Source: Bacteroidales bacterium
GTDB taxonomy: Bacteria; Bacteroidota; Bacteroidia; Bacteroidales; Marinilabiliaceae
Assembly: GCA_024401335.1 (NCBI GenBank)
Contig: JAKSLH010000011.1
Coordinates: 1-64,000, forward strand
Reading direction: 5' to 3'
DNA: 64,000 bases
Shown here: positions 35,474 to 45,286 of the stretch, piece after piece
How positions within the stretch are numbered: the first letter of the stretch is position 1
Layout: the number at the start of each line of letters is the position of its first letter
Program-made: the position numbers and the translations under genes
The notes under the pieces: model-generated
The model's database searches: none
Seen by the model: the letters and a program-made list of their open reading frames with translations, nothing else
What the model was told of the DNA's origin: nothing

Positions 35474-36589
35474 ATGAAAAGAATAGCTCTTTTAGCACTA
35501 GCTACTACACTTGCATTGAGCAATGCAGATGCTAAGGATAAGGAGACGATAAGCATCACTCCAGTAAGTCAGGACGCAGATGCCGCAAATGACGGCATTA
35601 TATATTCATTGCCTAAGACAATAGTTAGGGTAAAGGTGGAGGCCGAGGTGACAATAAAGAAGGCTGGCCCATACTACAGATATTCTAATAAATACCTCAA
35701 TCTCACTGATGTCATCACAGAAGATAGCAAAAAATGGAAGATTAGCAATGTGAGCATAGAGACATACGGTAAGGCCGATAATGCACGCAGATTCAAGATA
35801 TCTGGCGCACCACTCCCTTCTGTGACTCTCACTGGCGATAACGTTCTTTGTGGTATTAATGCTAAGTGCAAGCAGGTCATAGATGATGAGGTCGTTTCTG
35901 CAAACAATAATGTTAACCTTCCTGAGATAACATTCGATGATGTGCGCTTGGGTGGTAATGTGCTGACTAAGACTTCCACCGCTGCAATGGCAGAAGAGGT
36001 GGCTCACTCAATATACAAGTTGCGCGAAAAGCGTTTTTCTCTGCTCGGAGGTGAAGACGCTATTGTGCTCCATGACGAAGGATCATACGACAGGGTCCTC
36101 AAGGAGATAAGTGCCTTGGAGGCTGAATATATGTCTCTTTTCACCGGTAAGACTGAAACGGTGAAGGTCGTTAAGTATTATGAGATGGAGCCTGGCGCAG
36201 TAAGCCTCAACAATACGGTGCTGTTCCGTTTCTCAGAGAACGAGGGGTTCATGGGTGTGATGGATATAACTGGTAAGCCTGTCTATATCGACTTGGAATT
36301 CAATACCGACAGAAAGGTTAACGCATACGAAGATAATACAAAGCAACGTAAGCAGAAGCCGGTTACTGGTTTGCGTTATATAATACCTGGTGAAGTGACG
36401 GTGAAGATCATTGATCGTAACATACAGATTGCAGAAAAGACTATACTCTGCACAGAAAATGGTCAGGAAGCGACATTGCCACTAGAGATGCTTGCTGATG
36501 GTTACTCGATACGTTTTGATGTGACTAACGGATCTGTAATAAGCATATCGACTAAGGAAAAACAAGGTAATATCGAAAAAAAGAAATAA
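35474..36589 (+). CDS. Secreted DUF4831-type protein
   Basis: 371 residues with a signal peptide (about 1-20, cut near ADAKD). The sequence IIYSLPKTIVRVKVEAEVTIKKAGPYYRYSNKYL, then VSIETYGKADNARRFKIS and YKLREKRFSLLGGEDA, fits DUF4831, a periplasmic or outer-membrane-associated Bacteroidota family of unknown function. It is followed 3 bases later by pepD. No cysteine-based lipobox. Confidence 0.8.
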   Translation: MKRIALLALATTLALSNADAKDKETISITPVSQDADAANDGIIYSLPKTIVRVKVEAEVTIKKAGPYYRYSNKYLNLTDVITEDSKKWKISNVSIETYGKADNARRFKISGAPLPSVTLTGDNVLCGINAKCKQVIDDEVVSANNNVNLPEITFDDVRLGGNVLTKTSTAAMAEEVAHSIYKLREKRFSLLGGEDAIVLHDEGSYDRVLKEISALEAEYMSLFTGKTETVKVVKYYEMEPGAVSLNNTVLFRFSENEGFMGVMDITGKPVYIDLEFNTDRKVNAYEDNTKQRKQKPVTGLRYIIPGEVTVKIIDRNIQIAEKTILCTENGQEATLPLEMLADGYSIRFDVTNGSVISISTKEKQGNIEKKK

Positions 36590-36592
36590 GCT

Positions 36593-38056
36593 ATGGGAAA
36601 GGAAATAACACAACTGAAGCCACAAGGCGTTTGGGAGAACTTCTATGCCCTGACACAGATACCTCGCCCATCATTGCACGCTCACAATGCTCTCGAATAT
36701 ATAAAGAAGTTTGCTGAAGGGTTGGGCCTCGAAGCTGTTCGTGATGAGGTCGGCAATACCATCGTGCGCAAACCTGCTACGCCGGGCATGGAAAATCGTG
36801 TCGGTGTGATTCTTCAGGGCCATGCTGATATGGTGCCACAGAAAGATGACAATAAGAAGCATGACTTTGAGAAGGATGCCATAGAGACTGTCGTCGATGG
36901 CGATTGGGTCAAGGCTAATGGAACGACTCTTGGAGCAGACAATGGTATGGGTGTTGCAGCTGCCATGGCTATTCTTGCTGATAAAGATGCTGTTCATGGT
37001 CCGCTTGAAGTACTTGTGACAATCGATGAAGAAACAAGTATGGCTGGCGCAGAGGGCCTTAAGAAGGGTGAACTTAATGGTAAGATATTGCTCAATCTTG
37101 ACTCGGAAACTGAAGGTGAGGCGTATATTGGATGTGCTGGTGGACTGGATGTCAACGCAAAGTTCCATTACGCTGAGATTGAGACAGCGGAAGAGGATAT
37201 CGCTATAAAGGTGAAGATAAGTGGATTGCATGGCGGACATTCGGGCATGGATATAGCTCTTGGTCGTGCCAATGCCAACAAGCTGTTGTTCCGTTTCCTT
37301 AAGTTCGCTGCTGCTAACTATGAGGCTATGCTTAGTGAAGTGCACGGAGGTAATATGCGTAACGCAATACCACGTGAGGCTTGGGCTACGGTGACTATCG
37401 ACAGTGAGGATAAGGAGGATTTCATGGAGGCGGTAGAAGAGTTCGAGGATATGTTCCGTGCAGAATATGCTTCAACGGAACAGGGACTGGCGTTTACCGC
37501 AGAAGTGGTAGAGACTCCTAAGACTGTTATGGATGAGATGTCGGCCGACGACCTTATCAATGCGGTACACGGTTGCCCTAATGGTGTCATCAGGATGAGC
37601 GCGGAGATGTGCGATCTTGTGGAGACTTCAAGCAACTTGGCTATAGTTGACTCTAATAAGGGCATTACAGAGGTCAAGTTCCTTGTTCGTAGCTCTGTTG
37701 ATACTGCTAAGGACGACATTGCATCTTCTATAGAGAGTATATTCAGATTGGCTGGTGCCGAGGTCGAGATGAGTGGTGACTATCCAGGTTGGAAGCCTAA
37801 TCCACAGTCGGAGATACTGCATATTGTAGATGATACATATAACCGACTCTTTGGCAAGAAGCCTGAGATACGTGCCGTTCATGCTGGTCTAGAGTGTGGC
37901 ATAATGGTAGGTACATATCCTGATTGGGATATGGTGAGCTTCGGACCTACAATTGAACATCCTCATTCACCAAGTGAGAGGGTCAATATCCCTAGCGTTG
38001 ACAAGTTCTATACTTTGTTGAAGGAGATATTGAAGAGTGTCCCAGTTGAGAAGTAG
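36593..38056 (+). CDS. pepD: Aminoacyl-histidine dipeptidase (Xaa-His dipeptidase)
   Basis: 487 residues of peptidase family M20C. Zinc ligands appear in the usual places: GHADMVP (His, Asp), ADNGMGV (bridging Asp) and DEETSMAG (catalytic Glu-Glu). The dimerisation lid region GLHGGHSGMDIALGRANANKLL and the final HAGLECGI and GPTIEHPHSPSERVNI complete the site. It cuts dipeptides such as carnosine-like Xaa-His in the cytoplasm. Directly behind the DUF4831 gene, with a terminator after it. Confidence 0.93.
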   Translation: MGKEITQLKPQGVWENFYALTQIPRPSLHAHNALEYIKKFAEGLGLEAVRDEVGNTIVRKPATPGMENRVGVILQGHADMVPQKDDNKKHDFEKDAIETVVDGDWVKANGTTLGADNGMGVAAAMAILADKDAVHGPLEVLVTIDEETSMAGAEGLKKGELNGKILLNLDSETEGEAYIGCAGGLDVNAKFHYAEIETAEEDIAIKVKISGLHGGHSGMDIALGRANANKLLFRFLKFAAANYEAMLSEVHGGNMRNAIPREAWATVTIDSEDKEDFMEAVEEFEDMFRAEYASTEQGLAFTAEVVETPKTVMDEMSADDLINAVHGCPNGVIRMSAEMCDLVETSSNLAIVDSNKGITEVKFLVRSSVDTAKDDIASSIESIFRLAGAEVEMSGDYPGWKPNPQSEILHIVDDTYNRLFGKKPEIRAVHAGLECGIMVGTYPDWDMVSFGPTIEHPHSPSERVNIPSVDKFYTLLKEILKSVPVEK

Positions 38057-38079
38057 AAACTCTGTTGAGATAGATATTA

Positions 38080-38114
38080 AGGCTTGTCGTGATACGGCAA
38101 GCCTTTTTCTTTTT
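38080..38114 (+). terminator. Terminator behind pepD
   Basis: AGGCTTGTCGT pairs with ACGGCAAGCCT (one G-U), 38080-38104, then TTTTTCTTTTT. Confidence 0.85.
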
Positions 38115-38217
38115 CGAAACGATAAAGCTTCGTAAAATGAAAACGACACAACGCCAGAACAAGAGTTCCCGTGTGATGATGTTAATTGTGATTGTTGATT
38201 AGGAGAAGGCTCGCAGT

Positions 38218-38248
38218 AAAAAAAATAGTGCTGGAAGATTCCAACACT
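38218..38248 (-). terminator. Terminator of the tRNA operon
   Basis: On the minus strand AGTGTTGGAA pairs with TTCCAGCACT (one G-U), followed by AT and a run of eight T. It begins 7 bases after the tRNA-Thr end. Confidence 0.82.
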
Positions 38249-38254
38249 CTGCCG

Positions 38255-38326
<72 letters not shown>

Positions 38327-38335
38327 AAGAAATTG

Positions 38336-38408
38336 AGCGGAAAACGAGACTCGAACTCGCGACCCCAACCTTGGCAAGGTTGTGCTCTACCAACTGAGCT
38401 ATTTCCGC
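38336..38408 (-). tRNA. tRNA-Gly (anticodon GCC)
   Basis: Perfect 7-bp acceptor GCGGAAA/TTTCCGC, anticodon loop TTGCCAA in a CAACC/GGTTG stem, and T-arm CGAG-TTCGAGT-CTCG. Third in the operon. Confidence 0.95.
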
Positions 38409-38414
38409 ATTGTG

Positions 38415-38489
38415 TCGGGGTACAAGGATTCGAACCTTGGACCCCCTGCTCCCAAAGCAGGTGCGCTAACCGGACTGCGCTACACCCCG
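38415..38489 (-). tRNA. tRNA-Pro (anticodon TGG)
   Basis: Acceptor CGGGGTG against TACCCCG with discriminator A, anticodon loop TTTGGGA in a CCTGC/GCAGG stem, and T-arm CAAGG-TTCGAAT-CCTTG. Second in the operon. Confidence 0.95.
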
Positions 38490-38502
38490 AAAGAATTTAG
38501 AG

Positions 38503-38590
38503 CGGAGTGAGGGGGATTCGAACCCCCGGTACGGTAATCCCGTACGTCAGTTTAGCAAACTGGTGGTTTCAGCCACTCACCCATCACTCC
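38503..38590 (-). tRNA. tRNA-Ser (anticodon GCT)
   Basis: Acceptor GGAGTGA/TCACTCC with discriminator G, anticodon loop TTGCTAA, and a long variable arm (GTACGG/CCGTAC) typical of class II tRNA-Ser. First in the operon. Confidence 0.94.
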
Positions 38591-38633
38591 AAACTCAGTC
38601 AAACTCCGACTAATGCTTTCTCGTTCGACGGTG

Positions 38634-38663
38634 CAAAGGTAGCGACTATTTTTTAAACTGCAA
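38634..38663 (-). promoter_or_regulatory. Promoter of the Ser-Pro-Gly-Thr tRNA operon
   Basis: On the minus strand TTG (38661-38663) and TACCTTTG (38634-38641) are 19 bases apart; the first tRNA begins 43 bases downstream of the box. Confidence 0.7.
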
Positions 38664-38766
38664 GCGTTTGGTTCGTTTTTTTCGAGAAATTATGTGATGC
38701 CATCGGTGATGAAATTTCAAAATTAAAAAATGTGCGTTTTCTGCTGATTATAATTTCAAAGTTGCT

Positions 38767-38774
38767 TACCTTTA
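38767..38774 (+). promoter_or_regulatory. Possible -7 box of recA
   Basis: TACCTTTA (one mismatch to TAnnTTTG) 22 bases before the recA ATG. No clear SOS box is seen. Confidence 0.35.
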
Positions 38775-38796
38775 CACACAAAGATAATAATACGAT

Positions 38797-39828
38797 ATGG
38801 CAGAAGATATAAACAAGGAGAGAGAGAGCAAGCTTCAGGCATTGAAACTTACTCTTGACAAGATTGACAAGGCTTATGGCAAAGGTACTGTAATGCGTTT
38901 GGGAGACAGACCGGTGGAGAAGGTCCCTGTAATCCCTACTGGATCGTTGACTTTGGATCTGGCTCTTGGTGTCGGAGGTTACCCACGTGGTAGAGTGATT
39001 GAGATATATGGCCCAGAGTCTTCTGGTAAGACTACTTTGGCTATCCATGCTATCGCTGAAGTTCAGAAGCAGGGTGGTATAGCTGCTTTCATTGATGCAG
39101 AACATGCTTTCGATTCTTTCTATGCAGCAAAGTTGGGTGTCGATATAGATAATCTTTTCATCACTCAGCCTGATAACGGTGAGCAGGCTCTTGAAATAGC
39201 TGAGCAGATGATACGTTCTTCTGCTATCGACCTCATTGTGATCGACTCAGTTGCGGCTCTTACTCCTAAGGCTGAAATCGAAGGTGACATGGGTGATAAT
39301 AAGGTGGGTCTTCAGGCTCGTCTTATGTCACAGGCTCTTCGTAAGATTACTGGTGCTCTCAACAAGACTAATACAACATGTATTTTCATCAACCAGTTGC
39401 GTGAGAAGATCGGCGTTATGTTCGGTAACCCAGAAACAACAACAGGTGGTAACGCACTTAAATTCTATGCTTCTGTACGAATTGATATCCGTAAGGTGTC
39501 CCCTATAAAGGATGGCGACGAGGTGATCGGTAATACTGCCCGCGCTAAGGTGGTGAAGAATAAGGTCGCTCCTCCATTCAAGAAGGCTGAATTTGAAATT
39601 CGCTACGGTGAAGGTATATCTAAGGTTGGTGAGATACTTGACCTTGCCATAGATATGGATATAGTTAAGAAGAGTGGCTCTTGGTTCAGCTACAACGAGT
39701 CAAAGCTTGCTCAAGGTCGCGATGCTGTTCTCGCTTTGTTGAAGGACAATATTGAACTTCAACAGGAAATCGAGGCTAAGGTCAGAACACGCCTTCAGGG
39801 TGGTGAATCTGCACCAGCAGAGGACTAG
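38797..39828 (+). CDS. recA: Recombinase RecA
   Basis: 343 residues. The cytoplasmic DNA-strand-exchange ATPase has Walker A GPESSGKT (72-79), Walker [11 protein letters not shown], the EHAFD stretch, and loop L2 with [40 protein letters not shown], the most conserved RecA region. The C-terminal acidic tail is short ([10 protein letters not shown]). Single gene between the tRNA operon and the starch locus, closed by a strong terminator. Confidence 0.98.
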   Translation: MAEDINKERESKLQALKLTLDKIDKAYGKGTVMRLGDRPVEKVPVIPTGSLTLDLALGVGGYPRGRVIEIYGPESSGKTTLAIHAIAEVQKQGGIAAFIDAEHAFDSFYAAKLGVDIDNLFITQPDNGEQALEIAEQMIRSSAIDLIVIDSVAALTPKAEIEGDMGDNKVGLQARLMSQALRKITGALNKTNTTCIFINQLREKIGVMFGNPETTTGGNALKFYASVRIDIRKVSPIKDGDEVIGNTARAKVVKNKVAPPFKKAEFEIRYGEGISKVGEILDLAIDMDIVKKSGSWFSYNESKLAQGRDAVLALLKDNIELQQEIEAKVRTRLQGGESAPAED

Positions 39829-39856
39829 TTATGTGAGTGATATACTGTTTCGATAT

Positions 39857-39889
39857 GAGGTCATCCGTTTTTTTCGGATGACCTTTTTT
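39857..39889 (+). terminator. Terminator of recA
   Basis: AGGTCATCCG and CGGATGACCT form a perfect 10-bp stem with a 7-T loop, followed by seven T. Confidence 0.92.
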
Positions 39890-39945
39890 TGTTGGTCATA
39901 TTTATTTGATGTATTTTCGTGCAACAAACAAAAACTGTCGAATCA

Positions 39946-41592
39946 ATGTATAGGTTGTTAATACTGTCGTTTATAGCTGTCTCTTGTGTGTGCCGTGCAG
40001 AGTGCATAGATAGTCTCCTTGTTGTGCTTGATCAAACTATTGATGAAAGCGAAAAATACGAGATTGAGCGATGTAAAAGAATTGATCAGATTAACATTTG
40101 GCTTTCAAATCCAGAGATTACTGAGGAGTCTGAATACAAGTTGAATTCCAAAATGTACGATGAATATGAATCGTATGTGTGTGATTCTGCTTGGAAATAT
40201 GTAAATAGAAATATTCAGCTTGCAACTAAGAAAGGTAGGACAGATTGGTTGCGAGAGTCTAATGTAAAGAAGGCGCACGTGTTGGCTACAGGTGGCTTGT
40301 TCACAGAAAGTGTGTCATTGCTCAAAAGTATGTCTCCCTTTGAGCTGGAAAGCGATGAAATGAGGGCTCTTTATTACAAATGCTTATCAGATGCTTATTT
40401 GTATCAAACGGAAAATAACGAAGACAATGAATATTTTTTCGTGTACAATGATTTGTGCCGTCAGTATAGCGATTCTGCTCTGTTATATGTAAAAAAAGGC
40501 TCTTATCTAGAACTTATAACGCTAGCTCCTGAACTGGTAAAAGATGGTAAGATAGCTCAATCAATTGAGCTGCTGCAAAATTCATTGGTTGATTATCCAA
40601 CGGATTCTCATGAACGATCAGTGGTATACTCACTTATGTCGTTTGCTTATTACTGTAGTTCTGATTTTGACCGACAGATGGAATGCTTGATACGAAGTGC
40701 CTTGTCTGATATCCGTAGTGTCGTTATGGAGAATAGGGCTCTGAGAGAAGTGTCTGAAATACTATATAAAAAAGGAGACCTTGTAAGGGCTAACAAATAT
40801 CTTAAAAAGAGTTTGTCTGATGCAACCAAATTCAACTCCCGACTGAGAAACATGCAGTCGTCTAAGATGCTACCTGTCATTGATGCTGCTTATCAAAAGC
40901 AAAAAGAGGAGCAGCAGACTAAGATGAAGCGGTATATGTGGATTATTAGCCTTTTGTCTGTATTGATACTTTTGGCTATGGCTTATATTTATCGTCAGAT
41001 GAATAAGCTGTCAAGCGCCAACAGCAAGCTAAAGGACCTGAACAACGAGTTCAAGGATCTTAATGGTGAACTGGTCAGAATGAATGATGCAATGACGTCT
41101 ACTAATGGGCAGTTGCGTGAGCTCAATCACATAAAGGAGGAGTATGTAGGGCGTTTCATGGAACTTTGTACCATATATATAGCTGAATTTGACTCTTTCC
41201 GAAAGAAACTTCATAAAGCTTCTGGTTCGACCAAGGTTTCTGATATGCAGCGATTGTTGAGCTCTGATGAATCTGTTGAGGCTATTTTAAAAGAGTTCTA
41301 CAAGACATTTGATAAGTCGTTCTTGAATCTGTTCCCCGATTTCGTTGAAAGCGTTAATTGTCTGTTCCCAGAGGAATATAAGATAGAGTTGAAATCTAAT
41401 GATCGTTTTAATACTGAGGTCAGAATATTGTCACTTATTCGTTTGGGAATAACCGATAGCGAAAAGATTGCAAGCTTTCTACGTTGCTCAATAACTACTA
41501 TATACACCTACAGGTCGAAGATGAAAAATAGATCGCTCTGTCCTGATGATTTCGAAGCGCAGGTTATGGCTATTGGCTACGATTCTGTATAG
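39946..41592 (+). CDS. susR: SusR-type membrane-spanning regulator of starch utilisation (DUF6377)
   Basis: About 548 residues from the ATG at 39946; a GTG at 39919 would cover the promoter. A signal-like N-terminus (LLILSFIAVSCVCRA) is followed by a periplasmic helical repeat region to about 325, one membrane segment (about 329-350), a coiled-coil linker rich in LKDLNNEFKDLNGEL-like heptads and a cytoplasmic C-terminus with a helix-turn-helix at about 499-530 (GITDSEKIASFLRCSITTIYTYRS). This is the SusR layout: maltooligosaccharide binding outside, transcription control inside. The sus genes lie 0.7 kb downstream beyond greA, which supports the call. Confidence 0.85.
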   Translation: MYRLLILSFIAVSCVCRAECIDSLLVVLDQTIDESEKYEIERCKRIDQINIWLSNPEITEESEYKLNSKMYDEYESYVCDSAWKYVNRNIQLATKKGRTDWLRESNVKKAHVLATGGLFTESVSLLKSMSPFELESDEMRALYYKCLSDAYLYQTENNEDNEYFFVYNDLCRQYSDSALLYVKKGSYLELITLAPELVKDGKIAQSIELLQNSLVDYPTDSHERSVVYSLMSFAYYCSSDFDRQMECLIRSALSDIRSVVMENRALREVSEILYKKGDLVRANKYLKKSLSDATKFNSRLRNMQSSKMLPVIDAAYQKQKEEQQTKMKRYMWIISLLSVLILLAMAYIYRQMNKLSSANSKLKDLNNEFKDLNGELVRMNDAMTSTNGQLRELNHIKEEYVGRFMELCTIYIAEFDSFRKKLHKASGSTKVSDMQRLLSSDESVEAILKEFYKTFDKSFLNLFPDFVESVNCLFPEEYKIELKSNDRFNTEVRILSLIRLGITDSEKIASFLRCSITTIYTYRSKMKNRSLCPDDFEAQVMAIGYDSV

Positions 41593-42053
41593 AGTGTTAT
41601 GTTGTCTATCCTGAGTTTTATTGTCCCTGCTGGAACCTGTGCCTCTACAATATCACCTACTTTCTTGCCTACAAGCGCTTGAGCTATTGGCGACTTTAGC
41701 GAGAGTTTGCCCTCTTTTAGATTGGCCTCGTGTGGACTGACTATCGTATATGTCATCTTGGCGTTATTCGCCATATTGGTGATTTCTACCTTGCGGAAAA
41801 GACCAACGACATTGCCGTCAAGGTTTGATGTGTCCATTACTCGAGCATATTGCAGCACTTTTTGTTTGTACCTGATCTGTCCCAATAGTTTGCCCTGGGC
41901 TCGTTTTGCGGCGTGGTATTCATAGTTTTCACTTCTGTCGCCTTGTGCTGCGGCTTCTGCAATGGCATCAATGATGCGTGGCAGTTCCACATTAATCATT
42001 TCGTTCAATTCTGCTACTAGTTTATCGTAGCATTCCTGTGACAGATACTCCAT
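41577..42053 (-). CDS. greA: Transcription elongation factor GreA
   Basis: About 158 residues from the ATG at 42053. A longer frame to 42116 crosses the -7 box at 42077 and is rejected. The N-terminal coiled coil has QGDRSENYEYHAAKRAQGKL, with the acidic tip that stimulates transcript cleavage in stalled RNA polymerase. The C-terminal FKBP-like domain holds SPIAQALVGKKVGDIVEAQVPAG. Its 3' end overlaps the end of susR by 16 bases (convergent). It is an unrelated housekeeping gene inside the starch locus. Confidence 0.95.
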   Translation of the reverse strand: MEYLSQECYDKLVAELNEMINVELPRIIDAIAEAAAQGDRSENYEYHAAKRAQGKLLGQIRYKQKVLQYARVMDTSNLDGNVVGLFRKVEITNMANNAKMTYTIVSPHEANLKEGKLSLKSPIAQALVGKKVGDIVEAQVPAGTIKLRIDNITLYTES

Positions 42054-42076
42054 TCCTTGTGTAGTTTTTTTTTCTG

Positions 42077-42084
42077 CAAAAGTA
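42077..42084 (-). promoter_or_regulatory. -7 box of greA
   Basis: TACTTTTG on the minus strand, 23 bases before the ATG at 42053; TTG 17 bases further up (42102-42104). Confidence 0.55.
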
Positions 42085-42119
42085 TATTTTTTCTTATAAA
42101 ACAACGGCTTCCTCAATCA

Positions 42120-42319
42120 TTAGAGCCATAGATAATTACAGTTTTGTTCTAAATGTGTATTGAGAAAGTTTAGATATGGTATTTGCTAACTATCAGAATA
42201 TCAATTTTGTAATATCTGGAATGTTTAGATTTTTCTGAGATACCAATAAGATGATTAACTATTCTTAAGACATTTGCCTCGACAAATTAATCAATCTTTA
42301 AAAAAGGAATCTAATCGCT
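42120..42319 (+). promoter_or_regulatory. Control region of the sus operon
   Basis: 200 bases of AT-rich sequence between greA and susC. The best -7-like match is CAATTTTG (42202-42209), with TTTG only 16 bases before it (42182-42185), so the promoter is non-standard, as expected for an activator-dependent one. The word GTTTAGAT occurs twice (42168 and 42223). No hairpin with a T-tract is seen. SusR binding here is an inference. Confidence 0.4.
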
Positions 42320-45253
42320 ATGAAAGGTATTCTAAAAATTAGTCTTTTAGCCTTGAGTTTCTTGTTTACATTGATAGGTGCTAATGCGCAAGTTAATGTT
42401 CACGGAAAAATTAAGGACAACACCGGTGAAGTTCTTGTCGGTGCGACAGTAATTGTCAAAGGTACGTCGCAAGGCGTAATTACAGATGTCGATGGTATGT
42501 ATAATATTAATAATGTGGCTGAAGATGCTACATTGGTATATACATATATCGGATTCTCTACCGTAGAAGAGGTTGTCGGTGGCCGCACGGAGATAAATGT
42601 CGTGCTGGAAGATGAGACTACAACTCTCGCAGAAATGGTCGTAGTGGGCTACGGTTCTCTTAGTAAGAAGGAGATATCGAGCTCTATTGTTCAAGTTGAT
42701 AAGTCTTCGTTCAACCTTGGTGCTATGAATAACGCCATGGAACTTATCTCGGGCAAGGTTGCCGGTTTGAATGTCAATACAACGGCAGCTGCCAATCCTA
42801 ACTCATCATCGTCATTGCAGGTGCGTGGTGCGACATCAATCTCAGCAAGCAACAGTCCGCTGGTAGTCATTGATGGTGTAGCAGGAGGTGACATCAGAAA
42901 CATTGCTCCACAGGACATCGAGACAATGACAGTGCTCAAGGACGCTGGTTCAGCTGCCATCTATGGTACACGAGGAGCCAACGGTGTCATTCTCATCACA
43001 ACAAAGAAAGGAACAGGTGAGGTTGGCAATGTACATGTGACATACGACAGCTATGGCGCATTGAACGTTGCAAAGAAAGCTCCAGAAGTGCTTTCGGCTA
43101 ATGAGTTCCGTCGTTCACGCAGAGGCAACGATTATGGTGCAGATACCGACTGGTATGACGAGATTACTCGTAAGGTGGCTTACGACATGAACCAGTACAT
43201 CTCAATAGATGGCATGGGTAAGTCGGGTTGGTATACTGCTTCGCTTAACTACAAGGATGCTAATGGCCTGGATATTGTCAGCAAACGTCGTGAATTCGGC
43301 AGCCGCTTTGCAGTTGAACAGAAAGCAATCAACAACAGACTTACTTTGGGTGGTTCGTTGAGTGCACGCCGAGTAAATGAGACATGGGGAGATGACGGCC
43401 TGTTTGACACAGCTCTTAGCATGAACCCAACAATGCCAATTAAGAATGAGGATGGATCATACTACCAGCCATCATCTCCAACAGGAGCGAGAAACCCTGT
43501 ATCAGAACTTGAACAGCTCACAAATCATGGCAGGAGAATGTATGTTCTCGGTTCGACAGAGGCAAAGTTGAATATCATTAACACTGATAAGCATAGCCTC
43601 AATACATCGATTAGTTACTCATTGCATTACAACGATCTTAAATCGGACTTCTATGCGCCATCAACAGTAGCAGAGTCGTTTTGGAATGGTTACGCAGGTC
43701 GTGCATCAATAACATACCAGAAGTGGTACACAAACAGAGCTGAGTGGCTTGGCAACTATTCCCTCAACATTGATGCTCATAACATCAAGCTCATGGTAGG
43801 TTATACATATGAGAAGAGCAATTGGGAGCAGATGTTTGAAGAGAACCGCGACTTCGCATACGACAAGATGTTGTATCATGGCATAGGTAATGGTCTTTAT
43901 CTTGGTGAAGGCAAGGCTAATATGTATGCTGGCGCATCGGAATCGGCACTTGTTGGTTTCTTTGGCCGTGTAAACTACAACTGGCAGGATATGCTCTTTG
44001 TTTCGGCATCTTTGCGTCATGAAGGTAGCACAAAGTTTGGTAAAGACAATAAGTGGGGTAACTTCCCAGCAATATCTGCAGCATTCGACATGGCAGGTTT
44101 GCTCAATATGAAAGATGTTATCAACAGCATGAAAGTGAGAGCATCATACGGTGTTACAGGTCGTTCTGACTTTGACGCATATCGTTCGCTTGCAACATAC
44201 ACATCAAGCAATAGCTATTTTATGGATGGTCAATGGGTTGTAGGTTATGCTCCATCTGTGAATGCAAATCCAAACCTCGCATGGGAGAAGAGCACATCGG
44301 CCAACTATGGTGTTGACTTCGAGTTGTGGCACAGAATCAGAGGTTCGATTGAATACTTCGATCGTCGCTCTAAGGACTTGCTCTATAACTATACAGCTCC
44401 TCAGCCTCCATTCGTTTACTCAACAATACTTGTCAATGTAGGAACTACAAAGAATACAGGTATAGAATTGACACTCGATGGTGATGTGACAACAAATAAG
44501 GATGGTATCCTTTGGACATCTGGCATCAGCTATTCATTGGGTCAGACTAAGCTCACCAAGCTCTCTAACGACATCTATCAAGCATCATACATCGAACTTT
44601 ATCAAAAGGGTGGTGTTGGTACGAGCGAATATTATTTCAGAGTCGAAGAAGGCGGCAAGATTGGTCAGTTCTATGGCTATGAATATGCTGGAGTCGACGA
44701 GAACGGCAATATGCTTGTTTATACAGACGAAGGCGAGAAAGTTTCTGCATCGAAAGCCGACGCAAAGTATAAGAAATATATTGGCAATGGTGCTCCTAAG
44801 CATTTCCTCTCATGGAATAACACATTGCGTTATAAGAACTTCGACCTTAGCCTCAATTTCAAAGGCGCTTTCGGATTCGACATCTACAATACCCGCAAAT
44901 ATAATATGGGTCTGACAGGTTGTGGTTCTGACAATGTATTGCGTTCGGCATATCTTGGTGATAAAGAGGTTAAGTCGCATGGTGGCGTAATATCATCATA
45001 TTTCCTTGAAAAGGGTGACTACTTCAAACTTGAGAATGCAACACTTGGTTACAACATCATACCAGAAAACAGAGATGTAGTTGACAATTTGCGAATCTAC
45101 GTCAGCGCAAAGAACCTCTTCACTCTGACTGGTTATGAAGGCAACGATCCTTCTATCGTAGCAACAACAGGTATCACACCAGGTGTTGATAACTCTTCGG
45201 CATATCCGCAGGCAACACAGTTTACACTCGGTGTCACTTTGCGATTTAAGTAA
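42320..45253 (+). CDS. susC: SusC-type TonB-dependent starch-oligosaccharide transporter
   Basis: 977 residues. Signal peptide ending in GANAQ, a carboxypeptidase-regulatory-like domain (VNVHGKIKDNTGEVLVGATV), the TonB-box region (EMVVVGYGS), a plug (LQVRGATSISASNSPLVVIDG, GSAAIYGTRGANGVILITTKKG) and the long beta barrel ending in TLGVTLRFK. It forms with SusD the outer-membrane pump that takes up oligosaccharides. It opens a five-gene operon with a SusD, a CBM26 lipoprotein and two amylolytic enzymes, which makes starch or maltooligosaccharide the likely substrate. Confidence 0.93.
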   Translation: MKGILKISLLALSFLFTLIGANAQVNVHGKIKDNTGEVLVGATVIVKGTSQGVITDVDGMYNINNVAEDATLVYTYIGFSTVEEVVGGRTEINVVLEDETTTLAEMVVVGYGSLSKKEISSSIVQVDKSSFNLGAMNNAMELISGKVAGLNVNTTAAANPNSSSSLQVRGATSISASNSPLVVIDGVAGGDIRNIAPQDIETMTVLKDAGSAAIYGTRGANGVILITTKKGTGEVGNVHVTYDSYGALNVAKKAPEVLSANEFRRSRRGNDYGADTDWYDEITRKVAYDMNQYISIDGMGKSGWYTASLNYKDANGLDIVSKRREFGSRFAVEQKAINNRLTLGGSLSARRVNETWGDDGLFDTALSMNPTMPIKNEDGSYYQPSSPTGARNPVSELEQLTNHGRRMYVLGSTEAKLNIINTDKHSLNTSISYSLHYNDLKSDFYAPSTVAESFWNGYAGRASITYQKWYTNRAEWLGNYSLNIDAHNIKLMVGYTYEKSNWEQMFEENRDFAYDKMLYHGIGNGLYLGEGKANMYAGASESALVGFFGRVNYNWQDMLFVSASLRHEGSTKFGKDNKWGNFPAISAAFDMAGLLNMKDVINSMKVRASYGVTGRSDFDAYRSLATYTSSNSYFMDGQWVVGYAPSVNANPNLAWEKSTSANYGVDFELWHRIRGSIEYFDRRSKDLLYNYTAPQPPFVYSTILVNVGTTKNTGIELTLDGDVTTNKDGILWTSGISYSLGQTKLTKLSNDIYQASYIELYQKGGVGTSEYYFRVEEGGKIGQFYGYEYAGVDENGNMLVYTDEGEKVSASKADAKYKKYIGNGAPKHFLSWNNTLRYKNFDLSLNFKGAFGFDIYNTRKYNMGLTGCGSDNVLRSAYLGDKEVKSHGGVISSYFLEKGDYFKLENATLGYNIIPENRDVVDNLRIYVSAKNLFTLTGYEGNDPSIVATTGITPGVDNSSAYPQATQFTLGVTLRFK

Positions 45254-45286
45254 TTAAAGAGATAAACACTTTAATATAGACATAAA

